Virus record (IMG/VR): IMGVR_UViG_3300049893_000311
Span: 1-62,278 of that record
Reading direction: 5' to 3' (one strand)
Length of the DNA: 62,278 bases
Source of the DNA: a virus
Part shown: piece after piece, positions 1 to 4,946 of the stretch
How the letters are laid out: each line of letters opens with the position of its first letter
Numbering within the stretch: the stretch's first letter is position 1
Notes under the pieces: model-generated
Database searches by the model: none
The model's input: the letters and a program-made list of their open reading frames with translations, nothing else
Told to the model about the DNA's origin: nothing
Translations under genes and position numbers: made by a program

Positions 1-2
1 CG

Positions 3-75
3 TGGCTCCCCAGGGAATCGAACCCTGCTCTCTCGGGCTTCAACCGAGCGTATCTTCCGCTTCTACTTAAGAGCC
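3..75 (-). tRNA. tRNA-Phe (GAA)
   Basis: Complete cloverleaf with a 7-bp acceptor stem (two G-T pairs), anticodon stem CTCGG/CCGAG with loop TTGAAGC (anticodon GAA), canonical T-loop TTCGATT and discriminator A. No CCA is encoded. It lies directly downstream of tRNA-Trp and probably shares its promoter. Confidence 0.93.
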
Positions 76-78
76 ATG

Positions 79-152
79 TGGCACACCACCCAGGTACTGC
101 CCCCGGTTTTGCGGGTTTGGAAGCCGCCGTGTCACTTTAACACTTGTGGTGC
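79..152 (-). tRNA. tRNA-Trp (CCA) with non-canonical T-loop
   Basis: Cloverleaf: acceptor GCACCAC/GTGGTGT, D-arm GTGT/ACAC with loop TAAAGTG, anticodon loop TTCCAAA (anticodon CCA), variable loop AAAA, T-stem CCGGG/CCTGG with loop GGCAGTA, discriminator G, then an encoded CCA at 81-79. The T-loop lacks TTCRA, so standard tRNA models may miss the gene. Position 31-39 is a C-C mismatch. Its 5' base coincides with the predicted transcription start of the promoter at 159-188. Trp identity rests on the anticodon and the G73 discriminator. Confidence 0.72.
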
Positions 153-156
153 ATGT

Positions 157-528
157 TCATTGTAGCAGATGTGCGAGCCTGTTGTCAACCCAATTGCCCC
201 TGAGGGCTGTTCTGCGTCTGTGACAGAGAACACACACCAAGTTACATTTTTCTATCTCTTCCTTCAAAAGTCTAAGCGATCCATTCTGTACAAAATACTG
301 TATGCTATTAGACTTATCTCTCACATGATCAAATTCCAACAGCCAGGGCTCTCCTGGGAACCTAGCCCCGCAATCGAAGCAGGGCGTAGAGTCTTTGATA
401 TCTAGCACATACTGTCTTAATTCCGCTATTTTCTTTTGGTTCCTGTCATAATACTGCTGCTTATTTTTGTAGTAGTGCCTTAGTCGGGCTTCTCTAGCCC
501 TAGGATCGTTAGGATCTTTGTACGCCAT
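157..528 (-). CDS. HNH endonuclease (tRNA-cluster associated)
   Basis: A 123-residue protein whose C-terminal half carries a small HNH/zinc module: CFDCG, a FDHVRDK segment and CVLCHRRR, i.e. two Cys pairs around the D-H nuclease core. It is of the same type as the HNH gene at 12850-13266, and both sit between phage tRNAs, a usual place for free-standing homing-type nucleases. I chose the start at ATG 528 (MAYKDPNDPR) over a longer frame to 618: the extra upstream codons overlap tRNA-Lys, and the promoter at 535-563 puts the transcription start at 528, giving a leaderless mRNA. The DNA target is unknown. Confidence 0.8.
   Translation of the reverse strand: MAYKDPNDPRAREARLRHYYKNKQQYYDRNQKKIAELRQYVLDIKDSTPCFDCGARFPGEPWLLEFDHVRDKSNSIQYFVQNGSLRLLKEEIEKCNLVCVLCHRRRTALRGNWVDNRLAHLLQ
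159..188 (-). promoter_or_regulatory. Sigma-70-like promoter for tRNA-Trp/Phe
   Basis: On the minus strand, -35 TTGACA (188-183), 18-bp spacer, -10 TACAAT (164-159). The predicted start falls near 152, the 5' base of tRNA-Trp. The promoter lies in the last codons of the upstream HNH gene. Confidence 0.75.
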
Positions 529-534
529 CCAAAC

Positions 535-563
535 AGTGTAGCATAGTTTGGATTCTCTGTCAA
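535..563 (-). promoter_or_regulatory. Sigma-70-like promoter, leaderless HNH gene
   Basis: -35 TTGACA (563-558), 17-bp spacer, -10 TACACT (540-535), then six bases and the ATG at 528. It starts immediately beyond the 3' end of tRNA-Lys. Confidence 0.75.
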
Positions 564-564
564 G

Positions 565-635
565 TACCCCCAGATCGTACCGACCGATCTTCTCTCGGGT
601 AAGAGCCGAGTGCATCACCTTAATGCTTTAGGGGC
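565..635 (-). tRNA. tRNA-Lys (CTT) with non-canonical T-loop
   Basis: Cloverleaf: acceptor GCCCCTA/TGGGGGT with G-T pairs, D-arm GCAT/ATGC with loop TAAGGTG, anticodon stem CTCGG/CCGAG with loop CTCTTAC (anticodon CTT), variable loop AGAA, T-stem GATCG/CGATC with loop GTCGGTA, discriminator A, no encoded CCA. The T-loop replaces TTCRA by G-T-C-G-G. The same architecture occurs at 79-152, 4711-4785 and 13430-13504, which makes a chance fold unlikely. Confidence 0.7.
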
Positions 636-769
636 ATTCGGGCCGTCTTGCCGACCCTTGTAATCCTTCACGCGGTATTACATACGCCTTCGGTGAAGCG
701 GCACCGAGGACCAGGCCAGTTAATTACCTGTAACTGGACAGGATTAGGGGATTGCAAGATACCCCTACG
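636..769 (-). other. Spacer with several hairpins
   Basis: No credible ORF. The spacer between tRNA-Asn and tRNA-Lys contains several short inverted repeats: CAGTTA/TAACTG around 718-737, a TCGGTG/CACCGA-type hairpin around 690-707, and a GTAAT/ATTAC pair around 660-681. No canonical tRNA T-arm is visible. Possible processing or leader RNA; function unknown. Confidence 0.35.
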
Positions 770-840
770 CTCTCCCGCAGAGATTCGAACTCCGATTCGT
801 CGGTTAACAGCCGACCGTTCTGCCATTGAACTACAGGAGA
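770..840 (-). tRNA. tRNA-Asn (GTT)
   Basis: Acceptor TCTCCTG/CGGGAGA, D-stem GTTC/GAAC, anticodon stem GTCGG/CCGAC with loop CTGTTAA (anticodon GTT), T-loop TTCGAAT, discriminator G. Confidence 0.93.
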
Positions 841-841
841 A

Positions 842-928
842 TGGTGGGAAGATTTTGTGAAAAGAAAGCCTCTTGGCAATCGATTCTTTTGTCCCGTCAT
901 CATGTTGCAGCATGACTCTGCTCTTCCC
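842..928 (-). ncRNA. tRNA-sized structured element ending in ACCA
   Basis: An 83-nt segment closed by a perfect 7-bp stem (GGGAAGA at 928-922 with TCTTCCC at 852-846), followed by A and CCA at 845-842, as in a mature tRNA. Inside, GCAG/CTGC encloses a 7-base loop (AGTCATG) and AAAAGAA/TTCTTTT forms a second arm. No canonical T-arm or clear anticodon arm could be assigned. Either a strongly diverged or decayed type II tRNA, or another small RNA using the same maturation. Confidence is for the structure, not a function. Confidence 0.35.
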
Positions 929-972
929 AGAAAGCCCCGAGAATCGACTGCAATCGAGCCCGAGGAGTAACG

Positions 973-1045
973 CGGTCCCGAAGGGAGTTGAACCCTCTAT
1001 TTTACCGTGACAGGGTAACGTGTTAAACCGTTACACTACGGGACC
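973..1045 (-). tRNA. tRNA-Asp (GTC)
   Basis: Acceptor GGTCCCG/CGGGACC, D-stem GTGT/ACAC, anticodon stem TTACC/GGTAA with loop CTGTCAC (anticodon GTC), T-loop TTCAACT, discriminator G. Confidence 0.94.
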
Positions 1046-1104
1046 ATATGGAGTTTTTCGCTGAGGACTCCAACCTCATCCAAATCACCCGAAGGCGGTG
1101 CGAG

Positions 1105-1176
1105 TAGCCCCAGAGAGAATCGAACTCTCATCGCAAGGGTGAAAACCTTGTATCCTAACCACTAGACGATGGGGCC
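1105..1176 (-). tRNA. tRNA-Glu (TTC)
   Basis: Acceptor GGCCCCA/TGGGGCT, anticodon stem CAAGG/CCTTG with loop TTTTCAC (anticodon TTC), T-loop TTCGATT, discriminator A. Typical D-arm with GTGGTTAGGA. Confidence 0.95.
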
Positions 1177-1254
1177 ATGCTCACGTTTTCTTACTACTTA
1201 GCCGAGACACAGAAACCGTGAAAAACACTTTCTCGGTACTCCAAGCGGAGCGCG

Positions 1255-1325
1255 TACCGGATGAGGGAATCGAACCCCCGAATTTAGTGTGTAAAACTAA
1301 TGTTATGCCATTTAACTAATCCGGT
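1255..1325 (-). tRNA. tRNA-Val (TAC)
   Basis: Acceptor ACCGGAT/ATCCGGT, D-stem GTTA/TAAC, anticodon stem TTAGT/ACTAA with loop TTTACAC (anticodon TAC), T-loop TTCGATT, discriminator A. Five bases separate it from the structured element at 1331-1407. Confidence 0.94.
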
Positions 1326-1330
1326 AGGAT

Positions 1331-1407
1331 ACTGGTGGTTCAGCGGGTAGTGAGTGCCATCTTTACTTCAAGGCGAGGTGACACTCAACACTTCTCTTTG
1401 CACCAGT
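1331..1407 (-). ncRNA. 77-nt leader RNA closed by a 7-bp stem
   Basis: The predicted transcription start of the promoter at 1414-1442 is position 1407, exactly the 5' base of a perfect stem ACTGGTG (1407-1401) with CACCAGT (1337-1331). Inside, an 8-bp helix (TGAGTGTC with GGCACTCA, one G-T pair) closes a 21-base loop. Length and terminal stem resemble a tRNA acceptor, but no T-arm or anticodon arm can be drawn. It lies 5 bases upstream of tRNA-Val. Function unknown. Confidence 0.45.
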
Positions 1408-1413
1408 ACCTCT

Positions 1414-1442
1414 ATCTTACACTACTTCTGAAAGTCTGTCAA
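1414..1442 (-). promoter_or_regulatory. Sigma-70-like promoter of the Val-Glu-Asp-Asn tRNA run
   Basis: -35 TTGACA (1442-1437), 17-bp spacer, -10 TAAGAT (1419-1414); predicted start near 1407. It lies inside the 3' end of the gene at 1422-1709. Confidence 0.78.
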
Positions 1443-1709
1443 GTTCACATCTGAAACATTATACTTGACCTCTACCTTGGCCCTGCCAATGCACGGCTGA
1501 TTTCTAGCAATCCAGTGCGTCGAGCCGGAACCGCTACTGAATCTCCACATAGACTTCAACGGCTTACCGGTTTTAGAGATTCTAGAGGCAAGGTACGAGT
1601 ATTCTGTCTCTGTGTATAATGTCATATCATATCTTGCTTGATAGGAGGATGCCTCTAAGACCACCCACTTATCTCCATCGATTTCAAAGATATCACCACG
1701 TTGTAGCAT
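1422..1709 (-). CDS. Hypothetical protein, 95 aa
   Basis: Unrecognised. A mixed alpha/beta sequence beginning MLQRGDIFEIDGDKWVVLEA, which suggests a small beta-barrel-like start, without signal peptide or membrane segment. Its ATG overlaps the stop of the upstream 31-codon gene (TAATG), so translation is probably coupled. Last gene of the four-gene operon started by the leaderless promoter at 2251-2279. It ends in TAG, of interest because the phage carries CUA-anticodon tRNAs. Confidence 0.65.
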   Translation of the reverse strand: MLQRGDIFEIDGDKWVVLEASSYQARYDMTLYTETEYSYLASRISKTGKPLKSMWRFSSGSGSTHWIARNQPCIGRAKVEVKYNVSDVNLTDFQK

Positions 1710-1804
1710 TATGCCTTATCCTTCATAACCTCGGTGCGCTCTCTATAGGCTGCAATAGCATCACGAGCCACCTTAAGAATCTGTATCTCGAACCAACTCG
1801 TCAT
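1709..1804 (-). CDS. Small ORF, 31 aa
   Basis: A 31-codon frame starting at ATG 1804, overlapping the 3' end of the gene at 1773-2006 in another frame and ending in TAA that overlaps the next ATG (TAATG). The peptide (MTSWFEIQILKV...) is amphipathic and ends lysine-rich (MKDKA). It fills what would otherwise be a 63-base gap in a tightly packed operon, and an AGGA lies about 11 bases upstream. No family recognised. Confidence 0.5.
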   Translation of the reverse strand: MTSWFEIQILKVARDAIAAYRERTEVMKDKA

Positions 1805-2006
1805 TAGTAAACAATCCTTTCAAAGACATAGCAAACCAGTTGAAGGCTGTCGCTGTTGCGGCTGCCGCGATTTTTTCATCATGAGTCATGTATCCAGAGT
1901 CTATGGCCTCTTGGCTTACTTTAACAACAAACTCTGCCGACTCCACAATATCTCTTAATTTGGGAGGAGAGTTAGCCTGCGAGATAGTATACCCTGGTCC
2001 ACGCAT
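1773..2006 (-). CDS. Hypothetical protein, 77 aa
   Basis: Unrecognised small, mostly helical protein (MRGPGYTISQANSPPKL...). Its ATG overlaps the stop of the upstream gene as ATGA, implying coupled translation. The segment HDEKIAAAATATAFNWFAMS is weakly hydrophobic but too polar at its edges to call a membrane helix. Second gene of the 2245-1422 operon. Confidence 0.6.
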   Translation of the reverse strand: MRGPGYTISQANSPPKLRDIVESAEFVVKVSQEAIDSGYMTHDEKIAAAATATAFNWFAMSLKGLFTNDELVRDTDS

Positions 2007-2245
2007 CAGTAAACGTCTCCGTTCTCTTCGATCTTCTGATCCTCATAGGGGGCTGCCACGCGCCGGTAGAACTCCAACTTAGCACCCTCTAGAGCACCGA
2101 CAACATCATTGATAGTTTGATATGACAAGCCCTGTTTTTCTATATAATCGGTAATTGCCTCGGTGAAAAGAAAGTTCAGTTCACCAGGACCCTTGGGTCC
2201 AAGCAAATACGTATACTTCCTGTCTTTCTCAGAAATATATGGCAT
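2006..2245 (-). CDS. Hypothetical protein, 79 aa
   Basis: First gene of a four-gene operon. MPYISEKDRKYTYLLGPKGPGELNFL... resembles small phage proteins that fold as a helical unit, with the region TEAITDYIEKQGLSYQTIND probably forming helices; no family can be named. The start at ATG 2245 fits the promoter at 2251-2279, whose -10 box lies only five bases upstream, so the mRNA is predicted to begin at the start codon. Confidence 0.68.
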   Translation of the reverse strand: MPYISEKDRKYTYLLGPKGPGELNFLFTEAITDYIEKQGLSYQTINDVVGALEGAKLEFYRRVAAPYEDQKIEENGDVY

Positions 2246-2250
2246 TACTT

Positions 2251-2279
2251 ATCCTATCAGTAGATGAATGGATTGTCAA
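2251..2279 (-). promoter_or_regulatory. Sigma-70-like promoter, leaderless operon
   Basis: -35 TTGACA (2279-2274), 17-bp spacer, -10 TAGGAT (2256-2251), five bases, then ATG at 2245. No ribosome-binding site is possible on the predicted mRNA. Confidence 0.75.
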
Positions 2280-2283
2280 CGGG

Positions 2284-2371
2284 CGGAAGCGAAGAGGTTC
2301 GAACTCTTACGGGCATTATCCCCAACTGTTTTCAAGACAGCGGCCGTCTCCGTCATTCGGCTGGCGCTTCC
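2284..2371 (-). tRNA. tRNA-Ser (TGA)
   Basis: Type II tRNA of 88 nt: acceptor GGAAGCG/CGCTTCC, anticodon loop CTTGAAA (anticodon TGA), long variable arm, T-loop TTCGAAC, discriminator G. Confidence 0.93.
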
Positions 2372-2375
2372 AAAT

Positions 2376-2457
2376 GTCGCATCACCACTCGCATCCCACC
2401 GCCTTGTTGTCCTCGTCCATAGGGGACTCATGCGCCTAAGCCTTGTCCGTGTGCGAC
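2376..2457 (-). ncRNA. 82-nt leader RNA upstream of tRNA-Ser
   Basis: The predicted transcription start of the promoter at 2464-2492 is 2457, the first base of GTCGCA (2457-2452), which pairs with TGCGAC (2381-2376) four bases before tRNA-Ser. Inside, GGAC/GTCC and GTCC/GGAC pairings are possible alternatives. It mirrors the element at 1331-1407: tRNA-sized, starting at the transcription start, closed by a terminal stem and abutting a tRNA. No canonical tRNA arms. A short frame (2420-2382, 12 codons) within it is noted under rejected items. Confidence 0.4.
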
Positions 2458-2463
2458 TAGACT

Positions 2464-2492
2464 AGTCTATCAAACTATCCTAAGTCTGTCAA
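2464..2492 (-). promoter_or_regulatory. Sigma-70-like promoter for tRNA-Ser
   Basis: -35 TTGACA (2492-2487), 17-bp spacer, -10 TAGACT (2469-2464); predicted start 2457. Located just after the stop of the lyase-like gene at 2496-3449. Confidence 0.76.
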
Positions 2493-2495
2493 GTC

Positions 2496-3449
2496 CTACT
2501 TCAACCAGTCGGTGAATCCGAATTGACGACCGTACCCAGCCGCATTCACCGGACCCAACGATACTCCGTAAGCATTATTAATTTCCCACGGAATGTACTG
2601 ATTAACAGAATATAGAGGAGGGTAAGCATTGATGGACTTCATAAACTCACCGGCCCTCTTCAATGCGTTGTTCCCCCACGAATATGCGTCTGGATATCCA
2701 GAGTTAGAAAGAATTCTGGCAGTAAGAGTTGCCCCACCAATAAACTCCCACGAATATGTCTTTCCGGTATCGTCAACTGTCGGATATGAGCCTGCTGATC
2801 TAGAGATATCTTCTACACAGGCACCAGACTTTCCTGGGAATCCGGCAGGATTAATAGGTGTCCAACTTGTTGCATTTACCGCCCATGTTGGATCGAAGTC
2901 TGCGGTCTTTCTAAATCCAGCATAAACAGTGTTATCAGAATACCCCTTGAAAATCTTAGCACAGACTGCAAGGTCTGCGGTATCTCCAAGATAGGCGCTT
3001 GCTGCGGTCCTGCTGGCAAGAGCCCAGCCGCCCCAGTTATTTGCAGAATCTGAACTGGTAAAATCAATCTTATACCACCTAGAATGTCCACCAATATTGT
3101 AGGTTCTCATAGACGACACCCATGCTACAAAAGCCGGGTCTCTGTAGCCTACTAGGTCTGCGGCTGCAACGAATCCTGCGAGTTGCCTGGCTACTGATAG
3201 CACCCGAGCATTTGCAAGAGAGGCTGTCGGCAACTGCTTAAGAATATTGACAACCTTATCCTTGTGCGCCATCGAGCCAGTCCTGGCATAAACTAATGCT
3301 GCGGCCAGGGTCCTGGCGGGAGTGGTAGAGTTTTGATCCGAAAGATTGATATACCCCATACTTCCATCAGCAACGGACTTCATTTTTGTCCACGGCGTTC
3401 CTGTAACTGGAAGTGTTTGGAGTTTTGTATTAGAAATTATGATTGACAT
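2496..3449 (-). CDS. Putative alginate-lyase-like (alpha/alpha-barrel) polysaccharide lyase
   Basis: A 317-residue protein of helical repeats with an NNWGGWALASRTAASAYL segment (about residue 138) and nearby aromatic and charged residues, the pattern of alginate-lyase-type alpha/alpha toroids; the catalytic residues cannot be confirmed by eye. Likely role: degrading host or capsular polysaccharide at the cell surface (inference). I prefer ATG 3449 to a GTG at 3458, because the ATG overlaps the upstream stop (TAATG) with a purine-rich AAGGGGTGG just upstream. It forms an operon with the gene at 3449-4354 and ends in TAG. Confidence 0.5.
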   Translation of the reverse strand: MSIIISNTKLQTLPVTGTPWTKMKSVADGSMGYINLSDQNSTTPARTLAAALVYARTGSMAHKDKVVNILKQLPTASLANARVLSVARQLAGFVAAADLVGYRDPAFVAWVSSMRTYNIGGHSRWYKIDFTSSDSANNWGGWALASRTAASAYLGDTADLAVCAKIFKGYSDNTVYAGFRKTADFDPTWAVNATSWTPINPAGFPGKSGACVEDISRSAGSYPTVDDTGKTYSWEFIGGATLTARILSNSGYPDAYSWGNNALKRAGEFMKSINAYPPLYSVNQYIPWEINNAYGVSLGPVNAAGYGRQFGFTDWLK

Positions 3450-4354
3450 TATTGCCACCCCTTAGGTAGAACGATAAAGTCGTCCCAGGTTATGCCCTTT
3501 AAGGCATCAGATTTTAAACTAGTCCCCCACACAGGAGAAACTGCTGACTCCTGCTCTGCTTTAAGACTGGACGCGCCGCCAGAGTTATCACCGATGTAAC
3601 ACCCATATCTTTGAAGGGTGTTTGCAATTACTTTACCGTATGTAGAAAGAGGTAGTGCTGAAACATTAAGGTCTGGGCGAATAGCAATTCTTAGCCCTTC
3701 CGCGCCGAATCCATAATTTCCAGACTCTGCACCAGTCATGGGGTGGCAGTAGCCAGCGCTAGTTAGCGTCTCGCAGATAAATAGATGCAGGGTATGACCC
3801 AGGTCACCAGAACCGGCAACGGCAGCGTCCGCAAGGCTCTTCCTAATTACCATAGCATCACTAATTCTTCCCCTACTAGTAATATTTCTGACGTCATTAC
3901 TCTTAGGGTTCCTGTAATCCAACCCGTTGCTTGAGTGATATGTTACACCAGCAGATGCTACGCTAATAGTATATGGAGCGACAACCTTAGCCTGAGTTCC
4001 AAATACTGTAAACCCATTGGCTAGATCTAGGACTGCGAACGGAGAGTCTGACGTTCCAGTTAGCCTCTGTCCGAAATTTGCTGGTGCCCTGAATCCGCTA
4101 GTCTTTAAAACCCCAGCCTTAGTAGCAACTGTTCCAGTAAGTTTCCATACTGGATCAGCAGAAGTTCCCTCTGCGAATGTTGTTCCCCACTTATTACTAC
4201 CTACACCGCGAATAATTGGATACGGATAACCCTTCTGATCGGGGTGAGTCTTCATAAAACTACGAAAAGTTGCTGTTGCTACAGAATCAACTGGAGCCCC
4301 AACAACTTTAGATTTAAAGAATGAGTCTGCTGTATATGGCAGATATGTTGACAT
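3449..4354 (-). CDS. Putative cell-surface or tail-associated protein, 301 aa
   Basis: No catalytic family recognised. The sequence is rich in Gly, Ser, Thr and aromatics, with a conserved-looking core around TLHLFICETLTSAGYCHPMTG and a C-terminal portion (RIAIRPDLNVSALPLSTYG) that recalls secreted actinobacterial carbohydrate-related proteins (weak recollection). It starts at ATG 4354 with a clear GGAGGT six bases upstream and a consensus promoter at 4381-4409. The partner gene downstream is a lyase-like protein, so a joint role in surface polysaccharide recognition or degradation is likely but unproven. Confidence 0.5.
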   Translation of the reverse strand: MSTYLPYTADSFFKSKVVGAPVDSVATATFRSFMKTHPDQKGYPYPIIRGVGSNKWGTTFAEGTSADPVWKLTGTVATKAGVLKTSGFRAPANFGQRLTGTSDSPFAVLDLANGFTVFGTQAKVVAPYTISVASAGVTYHSSNGLDYRNPKSNDVRNITSRGRISDAMVIRKSLADAAVAGSGDLGHTLHLFICETLTSAGYCHPMTGAESGNYGFGAEGLRIAIRPDLNVSALPLSTYGKVIANTLQRYGCYIGDNSGGASSLKAEQESAVSPVWGTSLKSDALKGITWDDFIVLPKGWQ

Positions 4355-4360
4355 ATGATT

Positions 4361-4366
4361 ACCTCC
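4361..4366 (-). promoter_or_regulatory. Strong ribosome-binding site
   Basis: GGAGGT on the minus strand, six bases upstream of ATG 4354; it decides the start of the 301-residue protein. Confidence 0.8.
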
Positions 4367-4380
4367 AAGATGATATCAAG

Positions 4381-4409
4381 ATCATATCACCCATTTGGCC
4401 TAATGTCAA
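4381..4409 (-). promoter_or_regulatory. Consensus sigma-70-like promoter
   Basis: -35 TTGACA (4409-4404), 17-bp spacer, -10 TATGAT (4386-4381), start near 4374, giving a 20-base leader with GGAGGT. Drives the 3449-4354 and 2496-3449 operon. It begins 13 bases beyond the tRNA-Met gene. Confidence 0.82.
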
Positions 4410-4421
4410 GATCGTTTACGG

Positions 4422-4492
4422 TCGCTCTAGATAGAATCGAACTATCGAATAGGGATTATGAGACCCTCGGTTTACCATTAGCCTATAGAGCG
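4422..4492 (-). tRNA. tRNA with CAT anticodon (Met or Ile2)
   Basis: Acceptor CGCTCTA/TAGAGCG with a normal C1-G72 pair, so not an initiator; anticodon loop CTCATAA (CAT), T-loop TTCGATT, discriminator A. The innermost anticodon-stem pair is T-T. Elongator Met, or Ile if C34 is lysidine-modified; the sequence alone does not decide. Confidence 0.88.
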
Positions 4493-4564
4493 TTAAACCT
4501 ACCACCTACGCTTTCTGCAACATGAGATTGACCTATCCCTTATTTGCACTCCACGGCGGGTCAG

Positions 4565-4628
4565 GCGGTAACCGACATATTATCCGCATTTGATGCGTTC
4601 ACACAGGGGGTCAATCCTGCTTCACCGC
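4565..4628 (-). ncRNA. 64-nt tRNA-like element, T-arm missing
   Basis: Seven-pair terminal stem GCGGTGA (4628-4622) with TTACCGC (4571-4565), one G-T; a D-arm-like hairpin CAGG/CCTG with an 8-base loop; then a CGC/GCG hairpin whose 7-base loop ATCAAAT would present CAA. No T-arm fits in the remaining bases. It sits between tRNA-Arg and tRNA-Met. A GATTGACC/GGTCAATC inverted repeat interleaves with the stem and could form a competing pseudoknot. Truncated tRNA or other RNA. Confidence 0.3.
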
Positions 4629-4637
4629 ACCCGAGCG

Positions 4638-4709
4638 TCTCCCCGGCTGGAATCGAACCAGCATCTTTAGTTCCGTAGACTAACGTCGTATCCTTTGGAC
4701 CACGAAGAG
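4638..4709 (-). tRNA. tRNA-Arg (ACG)
   Basis: Acceptor CTCTTCG/CGGGGAG with G-T pairs, anticodon stem TTAGT/ACTAA with loop CTACGGA (anticodon ACG, wobble A probably converted to inosine), T-loop TTCGATT, discriminator A. Confidence 0.92.
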
Positions 4710-4710
4710 A

Positions 4711-4785
4711 TGGGGTGTCTAGAGGGTACTGCCCCCTCTTCTCTACTGTCACAGAGTAGCACATCACTTTAATGCTTTAGACACC
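4711..4785 (-). tRNA. tRNA-His (GTG) with non-canonical T-loop
   Basis: Cloverleaf: acceptor GTGTCTA/TAGACAC plus an extra G at -1 (4785) opposite C73 (4714), the known histidine identity pair; encoded CCA at 4713-4711; D-arm GCAT/ATGT with loop TAAAGTG; anticodon stem CTACT/AGTAG with loop CTGTGAC (anticodon GTG); variable loop AGAA; T-stem GAGGG/CCCTC with loop GGCAGTA instead of TTCRA. The G-1:C73 pair with the GTG anticodon strongly supports a functional tRNA-His. Confidence 0.8.
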
Positions 4786-4797
4786 ATGTATCCAACG

Positions 4798-4869
4798 TCC
4801 GCCAGGAGTGAATCGAACACTCTACCTCTCGGTCCCAAGCCGAGCGACCTCCCATTAGCCCACAGGCGG
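4798..4869 (-). tRNA. tRNA-Pro (TGG)
   Basis: Acceptor CCGCCTG/CTGGCGG with one internal T-T mismatch, anticodon stem CTCGG/CCGAG with loop CTTGGGA (anticodon TGG), T-loop TTCGATT, discriminator A. Confidence 0.92.
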
Positions 4870-4873
4870 GTGG

Positions 4874-4945
4874 AGCGTGTGCGGGGAATCGAACCCCGAT
4901 CTCTTGCTTGGAAGGCAAGGATAATGGCCTTTATATGACACACGC
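4874..4945 (-). tRNA. tRNA-Gly (TCC)
   Basis: Acceptor GCGTGTG/CACACGC, anticodon stem CTTGC/GCAAG with loop CTTCCAA (anticodon TCC), T-loop TTCGATT, discriminator T. First tRNA after the promoter at 4968-4996. Confidence 0.94.
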
Positions 4946-4946
4946 A

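Noticed and set aside
157-618. Longer 153-residue version of the HNH protein
   Set aside because: Its upstream codons overlap tRNA-Lys and the HNH promoter; start moved to 528.
668-913. Minus-strand 81-codon frame
   Set aside because: Overlaps tRNA-Asn and the element at 842-928 and has no start signal; shadow frame.
1177-1254. tRNA-like element between tRNA-Val and tRNA-Glu
   Set aside because: Only a CCGAGA/TCTCGG pairing and short hairpins; no terminal stem of acceptor type.
2382-2420. 12-codon peptide frame (MDEDNKAVGCEW) inside the leader before tRNA-Ser
   Set aside because: Codon choice looks coding, but no ribosome-binding site fits and the region is better explained as a structured leader; too short to support.
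2376-2457. Possible hammerhead ribozyme
   Set aside because: ATGA-GTCC...GGAC-GA recalls the core, but the required CTGANGA and GAA elements are not both present.
4493-4564. Second tRNA-like unit between 4564 and tRNA-Met
   Set aside because: Only an imperfect closing stem (ACCCGCC with GGTAGGT) and no T33 in the possible anticodon loop; not supported.
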